DNA from: Weissella cibaria
GTDB taxonomy: Bacteria; Bacillota; Bacilli; Lactobacillales; Lactobacillaceae
Direction of reading: 5' to 3'
Assembly: GCF_004521965.1 (NCBI RefSeq)
Contig: NZ_SDGK01000025.1
Span: 1-46,635 of the forward strand
Length of the DNA: 46,635 bases
Below are positions 30,696-40,633 of this stretch, in pieces (position 1 is the stretch's first letter; every line of letters begins with the position of its first letter). Under the pieces are notes generated by a model. It was not told where the DNA came from. It saw only the letters and a program-made list of their open reading frames with translations, and searched no databases. The translations under genes were made by a program, and so were the position numbers.

Positions 30696-32717
30696 ATGAA
30701 GGATTATCTACAACGAATGGGTCGTTCGTTGATGTTGCCAGTTTCCGTATTGCCAGCAGCAGCGTTACTTGTTGGTATTGGTAATTGGATTTTGCGTTTA
30801 CCGGGTGGTGTCGCGCAATCGATTGGAAATTTTTTGGCCTTTGCCGGTAATGGCTTGTTGGGCCAGTTGGCCTTGCTGTTTGCAGTCGGGTTGGCCTTGG
30901 GTATGGTGCAGAAGAAGGAAGCTGGCGCAGTTTCCCTAGCAGCTGTTGTGGCGTACGAATTACCTGTTAACTTATTAGCACCAAAGAACATCGCAGCGCT
31001 GATGAACATCAAGCTTAGCGCCGTAAACCCTGCGTTTGATGCTTTGGTGACAAATAATGTGTTGCTTGGTATTATTTCAGGTTTGCTAGCGGCAGCAATG
31101 TATAATCGCTTTAGCGAAGTACGGTTACCAGCTGCTTTAGCCTTCTTTAGCGGTAAGCGTTCAGTGCCGATTATTACAGCAGTCCTAATGTTGTTGGTTT
31201 CGGTTGTATTATTATTGGTATGGCCACCAGTTTATACCGTATTGGTTACGTTTGCGAAGTTGATTTCTGGTCTTGGCTGGGAAGGAGCCGGGCTGTACGG
31301 TTTTTTCAACCGCATGTTGATTCCAACTGGTTTGCACCACGCGTTGAATTCAGTCTTTTGGTTTAATATTGCCGGTATTAACGATATTGGTAATTACTGG
31401 AACTCAACTGGCGTTAAAGGTGTAACAGGTATGTACCAAGCCGGCTTCTTCCCAATTATGATGTTTGGGTTACCGGCTGGTGCTTATGCTATTTATCGGC
31501 AAGCACGTCCCGCGCAAAAAAAGCGGATTGGGTCATTGATGCTAGCAGCTGGCATTGCGGCCTTCTTCACGGGGGTCACTGAGCCGCTTGAGTTCTCATT
31601 CATGTTTGTGGCTTGGCCATTGTATGTGATTCACGCTGTTTTGATGGGCTTGTCATTGGCCATCGCGGCCTTCTTCCACTGGACGTCAGGATTTACGTTC
31701 TCGGGTGGTTTAGTCGATTACATTCTGAGTTATTCAATGCCATTGGCGAATAAGCCATACATGTTGATAGTACAAGGCCTCGTATTTGCGGTCTTGTACT
31801 ACAGTATCTTTACCTTCGCAATTAAGAAGTTTAACTTGATGACGCCTGGTCGTGATCCTAAGGATGACGATGACGCGGCTAACGATGTCCAAGTTGGTAA
31901 AGCTGCAACGGTTGGTGGGGAGGATAAGTACCTCCGCACAGCCCGAATGGTATGGTCAGCGTTAGGTGGCGACGCAGCTGCCAAGGATAATTTGACGTAC
32001 TTGTACAACTGCACGACGCGTTTGCGTTACAAGATGACAGATACGTCACTTGCCGATGTGGATGCGTTGAAGAAGACGCCTGGTGTCATGGGCGTTAACG
32101 TTTTGGACGCTCACCAAATCCACATTGTCATTGGCCCTGATGTTCAGTTCGTGGCCGACAACGTTGAAAAGATTTATAACGGTGAGTTGTCATCTAAGTT
32201 GGAGAAGCCATTGTCTGCTGATGAGGTGAAGGCAGTTGATGAAGCACCAGCTGGCAAGGAAGAAAACTTCTTTACGGTTGCTAACGGTGCCCTACTTCAC
32301 CTGGAACACGTCCAGGATGAGACGTTTGCCTCAAAAATGATGGGTGACGGTTTTGCTATTGAACCCGCTGACGACAATATCTTGGCACCAATTGACGCCG
32401 AGGTCACGATGGTTTCACCAACCAAGCACGCTATCGGCTTACGGACGGAAAGCGGTTTGGAAATCTTGGTGCACATGGGAATCAACACTGTTGAACTAAA
32501 CGGTGAACCATTTGATATCAAGGTGGCCGTAGGTGATAAAATCAAGCACGGTGACTTGCTTGCGACAATGGACATTGCTGCGGTTAAGGCTGCCGGCAAG
32601 CTTGCAACCACGATGGTTATCTTCATGGGTTTGTCAGAACAAGCCGAAGTCAAAGTTGATGATGAAGAGATTTTTGACGGTATTGCAGGGAATTATGTTG
32701 GTCGCGTGATTTTCTAG
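30696..32717 (+). CDS. nagE: PTS EIICBA permease, N-acetylglucosamine type
   Basis: A 673-residue PTS permease: EIIC about 1-380, EIIB about 405-480 with phospho-Cys about 439 (YNCTTRLRY), EIIA about 530-673 with phospho-His about 593 (EILVHMGINTVEL). It phosphorylates and imports an amino sugar or glucose. EIIC reads GLHHALNSVFWF and GFFPIMMFGLPAGA, closer to NagE than to PtsG, and dre-like sites lie upstream; hence the GlcNAc call, which is still an inference. ATG 30696 fits AGGGGA; GTG 30690 is too near it. Confidence 0.85.
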   Translation: MKDYLQRMGRSLMLPVSVLPAAALLVGIGNWILRLPGGVAQSIGNFLAFAGNGLLGQLALLFAVGLALGMVQKKEAGAVSLAAVVAYELPVNLLAPKNIAALMNIKLSAVNPAFDALVTNNVLLGIISGLLAAAMYNRFSEVRLPAALAFFSGKRSVPIITAVLMLLVSVVLLLVWPPVYTVLVTFAKLISGLGWEGAGLYGFFNRMLIPTGLHHALNSVFWFNIAGINDIGNYWNSTGVKGVTGMYQAGFFPIMMFGLPAGAYAIYRQARPAQKKRIGSLMLAAGIAAFFTGVTEPLEFSFMFVAWPLYVIHAVLMGLSLAIAAFFHWTSGFTFSGGLVDYILSYSMPLANKPYMLIVQGLVFAVLYYSIFTFAIKKFNLMTPGRDPKDDDDAANDVQVGKAATVGGEDKYLRTARMVWSALGGDAAAKDNLTYLYNCTTRLRYKMTDTSLADVDALKKTPGVMGVNVLDAHQIHIVIGPDVQFVADNVEKIYNGELSSKLEKPLSADEVKAVDEAPAGKEENFFTVANGALLHLEHVQDETFASKMMGDGFAIEPADDNILAPIDAEVTMVSPTKHAIGLRTESGLEILVHMGINTVELNGEPFDIKVAVGDKIKHGDLLATMDIAAVKAAGKLATTMVIFMGLSEQAEVKVDDEEIFDGIAGNYVGRVIF

Positions 32718-32742
32718 TAACGACATTCTAAAATTCAAACAC

Positions 32743-32805
32743 AAAAACTCGTCTTTACGGTTGTAGTAAGTTAGCTACAATTGTGAGGACGAGTTTTGTT
32801 TTTTA
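32743..32805 (+). terminator. long terminator of the PTS gene
   Basis: Outer stem AAAACTCGTC/GACGAGTTTT and inner stem TTGTAG/CTACAA, followed by GTTTTTT. Confidence 0.8.
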
Positions 32806-32814
32806 AATCGTAGG

Positions 32815-33920
32815 TGAATTGTCAATTCAACCGGAACACTTGAGATAAATAATATTCTTTAGCCGATCTCCAGCCGAAAAGCTTTCGAGGTCGGCTATTA
32901 ATTTGCTCAACCATTTGTTCAATGTATTCGTCTGAATAATCTTCGATTGCAGTCCCTTTAGGGACGTACTCACGGATTAGCCCATTTGTATTTTCGTTGG
33001 TCCCGCGTTGCCATGGAGCGTGGGGATCAGGAAAGTAAAACTGGACATCGAATTTCTTTGTTATCTCATCTTGCGCACTGAATTCATTTCCGCGGTCTGG
33101 AGTTAAAGTCTGTATCTGACTGGTTGGAAGGGAATCTAGCATTGAACCTATGATTCTCATAACATCGACGGTCTTCTTTGATGCCGCTCGTTTTGAAAGT
33201 AATATTCTGGTCTTCCTATCAACCATTGTGACCAATACTTGACCGCCTTTACGGCCAATAACAGTGTCCAGTTCCCAATCTCCAATTCGAGAGCGACAAC
33301 CTGCTTCTGCAGGTCGCTCGTCAATCGTATTTGGAATTCTAATCTTACCTCGACGTTCGACATGACCTTTAGTATGTCGAGTTTTTCCTCTATGCCGAAG
33401 CGCACGAGCAATGCCCCGAGCTTTGTGACTTTTCACCGGCTGGCCCAAGTTATCTCTATAAATCGCTCGGTAGATTGTATTTGCGCTAATAATCGTATGA
33501 CCTCTTGAAATCTTTAGTCGACCAGCTATCTGTTCAGGCGACCAATGTTTTTGATTGATTCCATATATAACTAGTTCTCGCAGTTCAGTGTTATCTAACT
33601 TTCGGCGTTTATGCGACTTCGTTCGAGCAAGCATGTGCTTTTGATCGGCATCCTCAGCTTCATAAGTTGAGCCAACACAGCGGGCAATCTCACGAGAGAT
33701 TGTCGAAGCGCTTCTACCAATTTCTTTTGCAATGCTACGCATTGACAACCCTTCTCTGAGTAAAACTTCTATACGTCCGCGATCAAATGCGGTAAGCTGA
33801 TGATAATGACTCATAATGTTTCCTCGCGTTCTGTATGTTCTAGACAAACTACATTTTACGCTGGTTCATTATGAGTCAGTTTTTATTTAGCTTAGTGTTG
33901 CACTTGAATTGTAAATTCAA
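32815..33920 (-). mobile_element. IS30-family insertion sequence
   Basis: An element of about 1.1 kb with one intact transposase. The left end TGAATTGTCAATTCAACC and the complement of the right end, TGAATTTACAATTCAAGT, are matching imperfect inverted repeats, both continuing with AACACT. I could not fix the exact ends or a target duplication. It lies between the PTS terminator and the dnaD terminator and breaks no gene. Confidence 0.85.
32822..33814 (-). CDS. IS30-family transposase
   Basis: A 330-residue DDE transposase. The N-terminal helix-turn-helix (MSHYHQLTAFDRGRIEVLL, then MRSIAKEIGRSASTISREI) binds the IS ends. The catalytic triad is in DWELDTVIG, LTPDRGNEF and TNENTNGL. GAGGAAA lies before the ATG at 33812-33814. 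The frame is full length with no lesion, so the element may still move. Confidence 0.92.
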   Translation of the reverse strand: MSHYHQLTAFDRGRIEVLLREGLSMRSIAKEIGRSASTISREIARCVGSTYEAEDADQKHMLARTKSHKRRKLDNTELRELVIYGINQKHWSPEQIAGRLKISRGHTIISANTIYRAIYRDNLGQPVKSHKARGIARALRHRGKTRHTKGHVERRGKIRIPNTIDERPAEAGCRSRIGDWELDTVIGRKGGQVLVTMVDRKTRILLSKRAASKKTVDVMRIIGSMLDSLPTSQIQTLTPDRGNEFSAQDEITKKFDVQFYFPDPHAPWQRGTNENTNGLIREYVPKGTAIEDYSDEYIEQMVEQINSRPRKLFGWRSAKEYYLSQVFRLN

Positions 33921-33925
33921 GCATA

Positions 33926-33958
33926 ATAAAACCCCGAAAGTTACTTTAACTTTCGGGG
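33926..33958 (-). terminator. terminator of the dinG-ypmB-asnS-dnaD operon
   Basis: Read on the minus strand, CCCCGAAAGTTA pairs with TAACTTTCGGGG and runs into TTTTATTATG. The IS30 element begins right after this T tract. Confidence 0.85.
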
Positions 33959-33987
33959 TACACCGCAAATTCCAAAGGGCTTTTCTG

Positions 33988-34728
33988 CTACTTAAATTGC
34001 GACCAATCAGTATTAAGAATATCAACGTCAGTTGGAATGGTGACGCGTTCTTCTTGACTAAGCTGTTTGAATTGGGAGCGTTTCTGTCGTTCTTGGCGAA
34101 CCGCTTTAACTGAATGATAATTCTTTTTTTGCCAAGCAACTAAAATAGTTTCGATGTAACGTAGGTTTAACGCTGCATTCAAAACGGCTTCCTGCACGGC
34201 CGCTTTGATGAATTCCGGCTGGAAATGATCAACATCAAACCAATTTTTAACTGTTTCCATTTCTATTTGACTTAATGGTCGGCCAAACTCTTGCTCAATA
34301 AGGTTGTAAATAGTTGCTCGGCTCAAATCATCTTTACTTTGGGCCGGTTCACCTTGAGTTTCAACCCGTTGTGCAGCTGCTTGTTTTGCCCCACTTGAAA
34401 TACGCATTAATTGTGTATATAAAGGTTCAAAATCAAGTTCGGTTGTCACTCGCCCACTACCGTCGCGAACACTCACGAATTTAACTAAGCCTTTTATCCG
34501 TAATGATTCCAGATGGCCAAATACAAATTGCGGGTCCCATCCAAGTGCTTCGCCAATTTTTGTTGTACTAGGTTCTAATTCGCCATGGTCGATTCCGGCT
34601 TTAGTTTGTACGAAAACTAAAAATTCATCGTTACTCATTCCAAGGTCGCGATAATGTTGCAATAGATAGTTACTAATTGTGGTCTGACCAGCTTTTAGGT
34701 AGGCCGTCCAGTTTAGTTCTGATGTCAT
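33988..34728 (-). CDS. dnaD: DnaD replication initiation protein
   Basis: A 246-residue DnaD: N-terminal winged-helix oligomerisation domain (about 1-110, LNWTAYLKAGQTTISNYLL) and the C-terminal DnaD domain (about 140-215), including the family stretch LRYIETILVAWQKKNYHS. It remodels DNA during primosome loading. It lies after asnS, as in Bacillus and most Firmicutes. The nth gene usually found next is missing and an IS30 element takes its place. Confidence 0.88.
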   Translation of the reverse strand: MTSELNWTAYLKAGQTTISNYLLQHYRDLGMSNDEFLVFVQTKAGIDHGELEPSTTKIGEALGWDPQFVFGHLESLRIKGLVKFVSVRDGSGRVTTELDFEPLYTQLMRISSGAKQAAAQRVETQGEPAQSKDDLSRATIYNLIEQEFGRPLSQIEMETVKNWFDVDHFQPEFIKAAVQEAVLNAALNLRYIETILVAWQKKNYHSVKAVRQERQKRSQFKQLSQEERVTIPTDVDILNTDWSQFK

Positions 34729-34770
34729 TAACGGTCTCCTTTCGCGTTTTATGCAGTAATATTTGTGATT

Positions 34771-34803
34771 AAAAAACCGATACAGTTATTGTACCGGCTT
34801 TTT
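34771..34803 (-). terminator. terminator between asnS and dnaD
   Basis: Read on the minus strand, AAAAGCCGGTACA pairs with TGTATCGGTTTTTT. It follows asnS by about 16 bases and may partly separate dnaD expression. Confidence 0.75.
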
Positions 34804-34818
34804 AAGTTTATTTTCAGC

Positions 34819-36114
34819 TTATGGCCACAAACGGTTCATTGTTCGTGGGAATGGAATTGCCTCACGAATGTGCTCTTCACCAGTAATCCAAGTGACAGCA
34901 CGTTCTAGACCAAGACCGAAGCCTGAGTGTGGCACTGAACCATACTTACGCAAGTCCAAGTACCATGAGTATTCTTTCAAATCCAAGCCTTGTTCCTTGA
35001 TGCGTTGCTCAAGGTAATCGTAGTCTGTATCACGCTCAGAACCACCAATGATTTCTCCGTATCCTTCAGGTGCCAAAAGGTCAGCTGAAATAACGACGTC
35101 GTCACGATCAGGGTGGCGCTTCATGTAGAAGGCCTTAATTTCCTTAGGGAAGTTTGTGACAAAGACTGGCTTTGCAAAGTGATTAGCCAAGAATGTTTCT
35201 TCAGGTGAGCCAAAGTCAACACCCCACTCAACATCAAAGTCGTTTTCTTGCAAAAGCTTGATGGCGTCATCATATGAAACGCGTGGATAAGGGAGCTGTG
35301 TGTATGATTGCAACAACTCCTTGTCACGGCCTAGCAAGTCCAATTCGTATTGGTTACGATCCAAAACAGCTTGAATCAAGTAGGCGATGTAGCGTTCTTG
35401 CACTTCCAATGAGTCATCTTGTGTCATCCAAGCCATTTCAGGCTCAATCATCCAGAACTCAGTTAAGTGACGACGTGTCTTTGACTTCTCGGCACGGAAC
35501 GTTGGTCCAAATGTGAAGACACGTCCAAAGGCCATCGCGCCTGCTTCAGCGTACAATTGACCAGTTTGTGACATGTAGGCATCCGTATCGAAGTATTCCG
35601 TGTGGAACAATTCGGTTGTACCTTCAGGAGCTGAACCTGTCAAAATTGGTGAATCAATCTTGACGAAGCCCTCCTTGTTGAAGAATTCATAAGTTGCAGC
35701 AATGATTGTGTTACGAATACGCAAAACTGCAAATGGCTGGATGTGACGTAGGTACAAGTGACGGTGATCCATCAAGAAATCAGTACCGTGCTCCTTCGGC
35801 GTGATTGGATAACCATCAGATTCACCAACCACTGTCAAATCCTTAACCTGCATTTCGTATCCGAATGGTGAACGTTCGTCTTCACGAATTGTTCCAATCA
35901 AATACATGCTTGTTTCTTGTGTCAAAGCCTTCGCCTTGGCGAAGACTTCTTCGCCAACTGCTTCCTTTGAAACAACACCTTGGAAGAAGGCCGTACCATC
36001 ACGTAATTGCAAGAATTGCATCTTACCTGAACCACGCTTGTTACGTAGCCAAGCGCCTAGACGAACTTCTTGGTCGACATAGTTTTTCGCGTCTTCAATG
36101 CGAATTGTATCCAT
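34819..36114 (-). CDS. asnS: asparaginyl-tRNA synthetase
   Basis: A 431-residue class IIb synthetase that charges tRNA-Asn. The N-terminal OB fold (about 1-105) recognises the anticodon. Motif 2 is around [20 protein letters not shown], and motif 3 is [20 protein letters not shown] lies nine bases before the ATG. Only 29 bases separate it from ypmB, so there is no room for an Asn T-box of its own. Confidence 0.97.
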   Translation of the reverse strand: MDTIRIEDAKNYVDQEVRLGAWLRNKRGSGKMQFLQLRDGTAFFQGVVSKEAVGEEVFAKAKALTQETSMYLIGTIREDERSPFGYEMQVKDLTVVGESDGYPITPKEHGTDFLMDHRHLYLRHIQPFAVLRIRNTIIAATYEFFNKEGFVKIDSPILTGSAPEGTTELFHTEYFDTDAYMSQTGQLYAEAGAMAFGRVFTFGPTFRAEKSKTRRHLTEFWMIEPEMAWMTQDDSLEVQERYIAYLIQAVLDRNQYELDLLGRDKELLQSYTQLPYPRVSYDDAIKLLQENDFDVEWGVDFGSPEETFLANHFAKPVFVTNFPKEIKAFYMKRHPDRDDVVISADLLAPEGYGEIIGGSERDTDYDYLEQRIKEQGLDLKEYSWYLDLRKYGSVPHSGFGLGLERAVTWITGEEHIREAIPFPRTMNRLWP

Positions 36115-36143
36115 CTCTATGAACTCCCTTAATTAATATCAAC

Positions 36144-36656
36144 TTATAAGTGTTGGATGGTTCGAACTGCTTTTCCATCCGAGAATTGGAAGGTAATTAA
36201 ATTAAGATTACCTTGCTTATCAGTAAAGGTTACTTCCCAGACCGGGACCTGCTCATAAATGGCAAGGCCCAAACTGGTAATTCGCTTCGGCTGATATTTT
36301 GATTTAACGAGATTGCGCACCTCAGCAGCAGATAAGCCATTCTTCATTTGAACGGTTGTTATCTTTTTCGACTTATCCTTAACAATGACACCAATTTCTT
36401 GATGCTTCTTATTTTCCCCAATCACACTGTAGTACGTATGCTGTCGAGAAACTCGGAAAAATTGAGTTGCTGAGGTGATCTTATTTCGCTTCATCGCCAA
36501 TTCCGTCACACGTTCCCGCGCAGTATTCACGGGACGTAGCGCAATCGACGCAACAGTTGCACCACCTGCGATAAGCACCAGAACAACGATTAAGCCAATC
36601 AGCCAACGTCGACCGTGACCACGACGCCGAGAACGGGACATTGTACGCATCTCCAT
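36144..36656 (-). CDS. YpmB-like membrane protein (DUF5590)
   Basis: A 170-residue protein with a basic cytoplasmic start (RSRRRGHGRR), one membrane segment (WLIGLIVVLVLIAGGATVASI) and an extracellular PepSY/DUF5590-like domain (about 65-170, with YYSVIGENKKHQEIGVIVKD). It sits between dinG and asnS, exactly where ypmB lies in Bacillus. AAAGGAG precedes ATG 36656; the TTG at 36686 is upstream of that site. The function is unknown. Confidence 0.8.
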   Translation of the reverse strand: MEMRTMSRSRRRGHGRRWLIGLIVVLVLIAGGATVASIALRPVNTARERVTELAMKRNKITSATQFFRVSRQHTYYSVIGENKKHQEIGVIVKDKSKKITTVQMKNGLSAAEVRNLVKSKYQPKRITSLGLAIYEQVPVWEVTFTDKQGNLNLITFQFSDGKAVRTIQHL

Positions 36657-36719
36657 CTTACGTGGCTCCTTTAGCTGTTTTGTCAATGCAAAACAAAATC
36701 ATCTATTACTTTACCAATA

Positions 36720-39548
36720 TTAGCGATGTTGGTCAAAGAATTTCTTCAATTCAGGGACAACATCTCGGTCTTGCGAAACGTGCTGTGTCATTTGATCTGG
36801 CATCATATTTCGCAGGGTCTTCCCGTACGACTTTGTTAAGATGCGTGGGTCATAGATGACGACCGCACCAAAGTCATCCGGCTTGCGAATTAAGCGCCCC
36901 ACTCCCTGACGAAGCCGTAAGACAGCTTTGGGTAAGGTACTCTGGTAGAACGGCTGTTTACCATGCGCCATCAAAACGGCCTCTTCAGCACGTTGGAGGA
37001 CGGTATTAGGTTGATCGAATGGCAAGCGGGCAATCACGACCAAACGTAATTGGTTACCCGGCAGATCAATACCTTCCCAGAAACTATTCGCACCAAGCAC
37101 AACCAAATGTGATTCATTGGCCATGCGCTTCATAATTTTGCTACGCGTACCTGTCATTCCCTGCGCCAACAAGGTCATATTGCCCTGCTGCCAAGTTTGG
37201 TTTGACTGCATGTGATTATAAACCTGTTGAATCGTTTCTAATGAGTTAAACAATACCAGCGTGTTCTCTTGCACCGTAGTAGTTAACTGAACCAGCTGCT
37301 TCGCTAAGTAGCTAACGTAGCCGCTATCAGTTGGCGATGGTGCATTTTTAACCATCACTAATTCAGCTTGGTGCGCGAAATCGAAGACTTCGGGGTAACG
37401 CCGGGCAAAAACCGTCTCACGATCGATATTTAACCGATCATATAGGTAGCCCGATTTTGTTGAGGTAAACAAAGTTGCACCAATCACAGTTGGCGGCATG
37501 AAATGCGGATAAACCTTGTCTTTAAAGAAATCAAGCGTGTGTAACAACCCGCCACTCAACTTCAGATTACTGTTGTCGTGATTTTGATTTTCAGTTAACC
37601 AGAACACACTTGCATCTGGGAAATCGACCAAATCCTGTTGGAAACTGGTCAGACGTTGTTCGTATTTCGCAATACTTTCAAGTAACCGGCGAAAATCAGC
37701 CAGATGTTGGCGTTCGCTAAGTGAGAAGGCGTTCTTTGTGTTGCTAAATTGGGCTAACAAATAATCCAAAGAATCTGCTAGATCACGTACGGCCTGTCGC
37801 ATGCTTTGCAAACGATGTGTTTGATCAACCCAAAATTGTGCTAAATCAGAGATTGGTAGCTCAACCTCATAATGACCCTCTGTTGCCGGTGTGTGTCCGT
37901 TTAGCAAGAAACGACGGTAGAATGCCACTTGTAATTTGGGCAATTCTGAAGACAATGCTTCAAGACTTTGCAGAAAACGTGACTTGAGCTGTTGCCCACC
38001 AACTAACCGGTTCAAAATAATCCCAATTGAAGGTTCGTTATCGCGCAAAACCAAATTTGACGCGTTCTGAACTCGTGTCAGCCAAACCTGAAATGGTAAT
38101 TGATGGCGACTTTGTTCTAAGACTGCATTTGGCAAATTTTGCGCTTCATCAATAATTAAATATGGTGTATCAATACTATCGCCCAATTCAGCGGCATATT
38201 CTGCTAAGTAGGCGTGGTTAACAACCAAGAATTGGGCGTTTTGTGCCAAGGCCAAGACGTGTTGCCGTTCACTAAACTCGTGACCGTAATAAGGTGATCC
38301 TGCTGGATTATTGGCCGGTTGGGCTAATTTCGCCATAAAATCAGCTTGCGGGTTAATTAAGTTCAACTCGTCAAAATCGCCAGTTAACGTTTCGGTTAAC
38401 CAAACTAGGATTTGTGCCTTAATAAATTGGAGGGATGTTGATCCTTCATCAACGCGAAGTGCGCGCTTGAAGCTCTGCAAGTTCAAGTAATGTGTGCGCC
38501 CCTTCAAACTGGCACCACGAACTTCAAACGGCAGAATATCCTTCAACGTTGTATTGATTGTTTCGGTCACTTGCTGTTGTAACGTAATTGTTGGAACTGC
38601 GACGACCACTTGCTTGTGCTGTTCATCAGCTAGGTATGCGTATGGCAACAAATAAGCTAATGTTTTCCCCATCCCCGTCGGTGCTTCCGAAACAAAGGCC
38701 GTTTCTCCTGGTGTTTCTGACAGTTCAGCCTCGGTGTAATGCGTGTAAATGGCATTCATCAACTTAGCTTGCTGTTCACGGTACGTCAACGTCTTGCCGT
38801 AAAGTTGCTCCTTCGCAGCCTTTTTCGCAGGATAGCTCGTTGCCTTACCAGTAACCAAAGGTGCTGGTTCTGAAAAACGACGTAACGCTAAACTATCGAT
38901 CACTTGTAAGTGACCAGGCAATGGTTGTGGCTCTGCTTGATTTTTCGCTAACGCTTTTTCAAATACGGTTTTCGTGTCACGCGGTAGGACTAATGGCAAA
39001 TCAGCTAATGCCTGAAGCGTAATCATCGGTAACCCTTCGGCCCTTTTTAAGATGGCAATTAACAACTCACCGGTTGCTAATGCATCGCTATCAGCCTGGT
39101 GCGGATGATCATGTTCGAGTGACAGGTAATTTGTCATGTCAACTAATCGGTAACCTGGTGCTGTCGGCCAAAGAATTTGACTAAGTGGCACTGTATCCAG
39201 AGCAGTACTTTTAAGCGTGGTTAACCCAACACGTTCGAACTCCGCATTTAAAAATGGCAAATCAAAATTGACATTATGCGCAACGAAGATTGTGCCTTGT
39301 AGCATCGCATGAAGTGTCATTGCGACGTCTTCAAAGAACGGTGCCCCTTTTACCATATTTTGATTGATACCAGTCAATTGTGTAATATTGCGGGGAATTT
39401 GCTCGCCTGGATTAACCAATGTTGAAAATTGATTGATGATTTTTTTGTTTTGTACGAATGCGACCGCAATCTGAATAATACGGCCCGTTTCGCTCGTTGT
39501 ACGGGTTGTTTCTAAGTCTACAACCGCATAGATGTCTCTATTTAGCAT
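36720..39548 (-). CDS. dinG: DinG: exonuclease-helicase fusion
   Basis: A 942-residue protein. An N-terminal DEDD exonuclease (about 1-170; DLETT at 11-15, AHNVNFD with Asp96, HQADSD) is fused to an XPD-like superfamily 2 helicase with Walker A PTGMGKT (290-296), Walker B IIDEAQN and motif VI QGVGRLIRKPDDFG. The four Fe-S cysteines of E. coli DinG are not seen, as usual for Firmicute proteins. In Staphylococcus this type acts as a 3'-5' exonuclease, and the helicase part may be weak. It heads the operon with ypmB, asnS and dnaD and is divergent from mvk. Confidence 0.93.
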   Translation of the reverse strand: MLNRDIYAVVDLETTRTTSETGRIIQIAVAFVQNKKIINQFSTLVNPGEQIPRNITQLTGINQNMVKGAPFFEDVAMTLHAMLQGTIFVAHNVNFDLPFLNAEFERVGLTTLKSTALDTVPLSQILWPTAPGYRLVDMTNYLSLEHDHPHQADSDALATGELLIAILKRAEGLPMITLQALADLPLVLPRDTKTVFEKALAKNQAEPQPLPGHLQVIDSLALRRFSEPAPLVTGKATSYPAKKAAKEQLYGKTLTYREQQAKLMNAIYTHYTEAELSETPGETAFVSEAPTGMGKTLAYLLPYAYLADEQHKQVVVAVPTITLQQQVTETINTTLKDILPFEVRGASLKGRTHYLNLQSFKRALRVDEGSTSLQFIKAQILVWLTETLTGDFDELNLINPQADFMAKLAQPANNPAGSPYYGHEFSERQHVLALAQNAQFLVVNHAYLAEYAAELGDSIDTPYLIIDEAQNLPNAVLEQSRHQLPFQVWLTRVQNASNLVLRDNEPSIGIILNRLVGGQQLKSRFLQSLEALSSELPKLQVAFYRRFLLNGHTPATEGHYEVELPISDLAQFWVDQTHRLQSMRQAVRDLADSLDYLLAQFSNTKNAFSLSERQHLADFRRLLESIAKYEQRLTSFQQDLVDFPDASVFWLTENQNHDNSNLKLSGGLLHTLDFFKDKVYPHFMPPTVIGATLFTSTKSGYLYDRLNIDRETVFARRYPEVFDFAHQAELVMVKNAPSPTDSGYVSYLAKQLVQLTTTVQENTLVLFNSLETIQQVYNHMQSNQTWQQGNMTLLAQGMTGTRSKIMKRMANESHLVVLGANSFWEGIDLPGNQLRLVVIARLPFDQPNTVLQRAEEAVLMAHGKQPFYQSTLPKAVLRLRQGVGRLIRKPDDFGAVVIYDPRILTKSYGKTLRNMMPDQMTQHVSQDRDVVPELKKFFDQHR

Positions 39549-39688
39549 CAGAGCGTACCACGACCTTCTTTTATAATATTTAAATTATACCATACGTTTT
39601 ACTGATTCATTTCCCTATTTATAGGCGGGTTTGGTATGATAGTAGCAGTTTAAAAACAAAAATGAGAATGGATTGGTGGTTTCTAATA

Positions 39689-40624
39689 GTGGAAAAGCTA
39701 GCGAGTGGTTCTAGCCACGCCAAAGTGATCTTGCTTGGCGAACACGCGGTCGTTTATGGCCAACCTGCCATTGCCCTCCCATTACCGGATTTGGCAATGA
39801 CAGCAACAATCGAAGCTCGAGAAGCTGGACAAGTCGTGATTGCACAAGGGTATCAAGGACCTTTGGCAGCGATGGCTGAAGTATATGAAGGCGTTCGACA
39901 ATTAATTCTGCGCCTCCTGCGTCATTTCGACGTACCAGATACGCCGTTTACTTTGCGAATTCAATCAAACATCCCCCAAGAACGCGGAATGGGGTCTTCT
40001 GCTGCATCGGCAATCGCCATTATTAGGGCGTTTTTCGCATTTTTTGATACGCCCTTACCAGATGAAGAATTGCAGCGCTGGGCTAATGTTGAAGAGGCTA
40101 TTACCCACGGTTCACCTTCCGGCATCGATGCGGCAACAACGGCCCATGATGTGCCGGTTTGGTTTGTAAAAGGTTCGGTTCCTCAACCCATGTCAATGGC
40201 GCTGCATGGCACCTTGATCATTGCTGATACGGGCGTTCATGGCCAAACCGGTCTGGCGGTTTCAGTTGTTCGTGAACAATTAGCCAATGAGCCTGTTGAA
40301 ACGCAGGCCCATATTGATGCATTAGGGGTCATTGCCCGTGATACACGTGAGGATTTAGCTCACGATGACATCGTTGCCCTGGGTAACCACATGAATGCGG
40401 CCCACCAACGTCTGGCAGCACTCGGCGTTTCACACCCACAGCTTGAAGTCCTTGTGCAAGCAGCTCGTGAAGCTGGGGCTTTAGGAGCAAAGCTAACTGG
40501 TGGTGGCGTTGGTGGTGCTATGTTAGCACTAGCCAAGGATGATTCTGATGCCCAACGTATCATGTTGGCATTGGAAGCGGCTGGTGCACAAGAAGTATGG
40601 TCACAACAGTACCCGCAAATCTAG
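39689..40624 (+). CDS. mvk: mevalonate kinase
   Basis: A 311-residue GHMP kinase, first phosphorylation step of the mevalonate pathway. Seen: SGSSHAKVILLGEHAVVYG at the start, the ATP loop ERGMGSSAASA and the C-terminal KLTGGGVGGAMLAL. I chose GTG 39689, giving MEKLASGSSHAK, because this matches the family start and GGTGG lies about ten bases upstream; ATG 39662 or 39668 would add a non-family extension and lack a good site. An extended -10 (TGGTATGAT) ends at 39640. Confidence 0.92.
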   Translation: MEKLASGSSHAKVILLGEHAVVYGQPAIALPLPDLAMTATIEAREAGQVVIAQGYQGPLAAMAEVYEGVRQLILRLLRHFDVPDTPFTLRIQSNIPQERGMGSSAASAIAIIRAFFAFFDTPLPDEELQRWANVEEAITHGSPSGIDAATTAHDVPVWFVKGSVPQPMSMALHGTLIIADTGVHGQTGLAVSVVREQLANEPVETQAHIDALGVIARDTREDLAHDDIVALGNHMNAAHQRLAALGVSHPQLEVLVQAAREAGALGAKLTGGGVGGAMLALAKDDSDAQRIMLALEAAGAQEVWSQQYPQI

Positions 40625-40633
40625 GAGGCAGTT

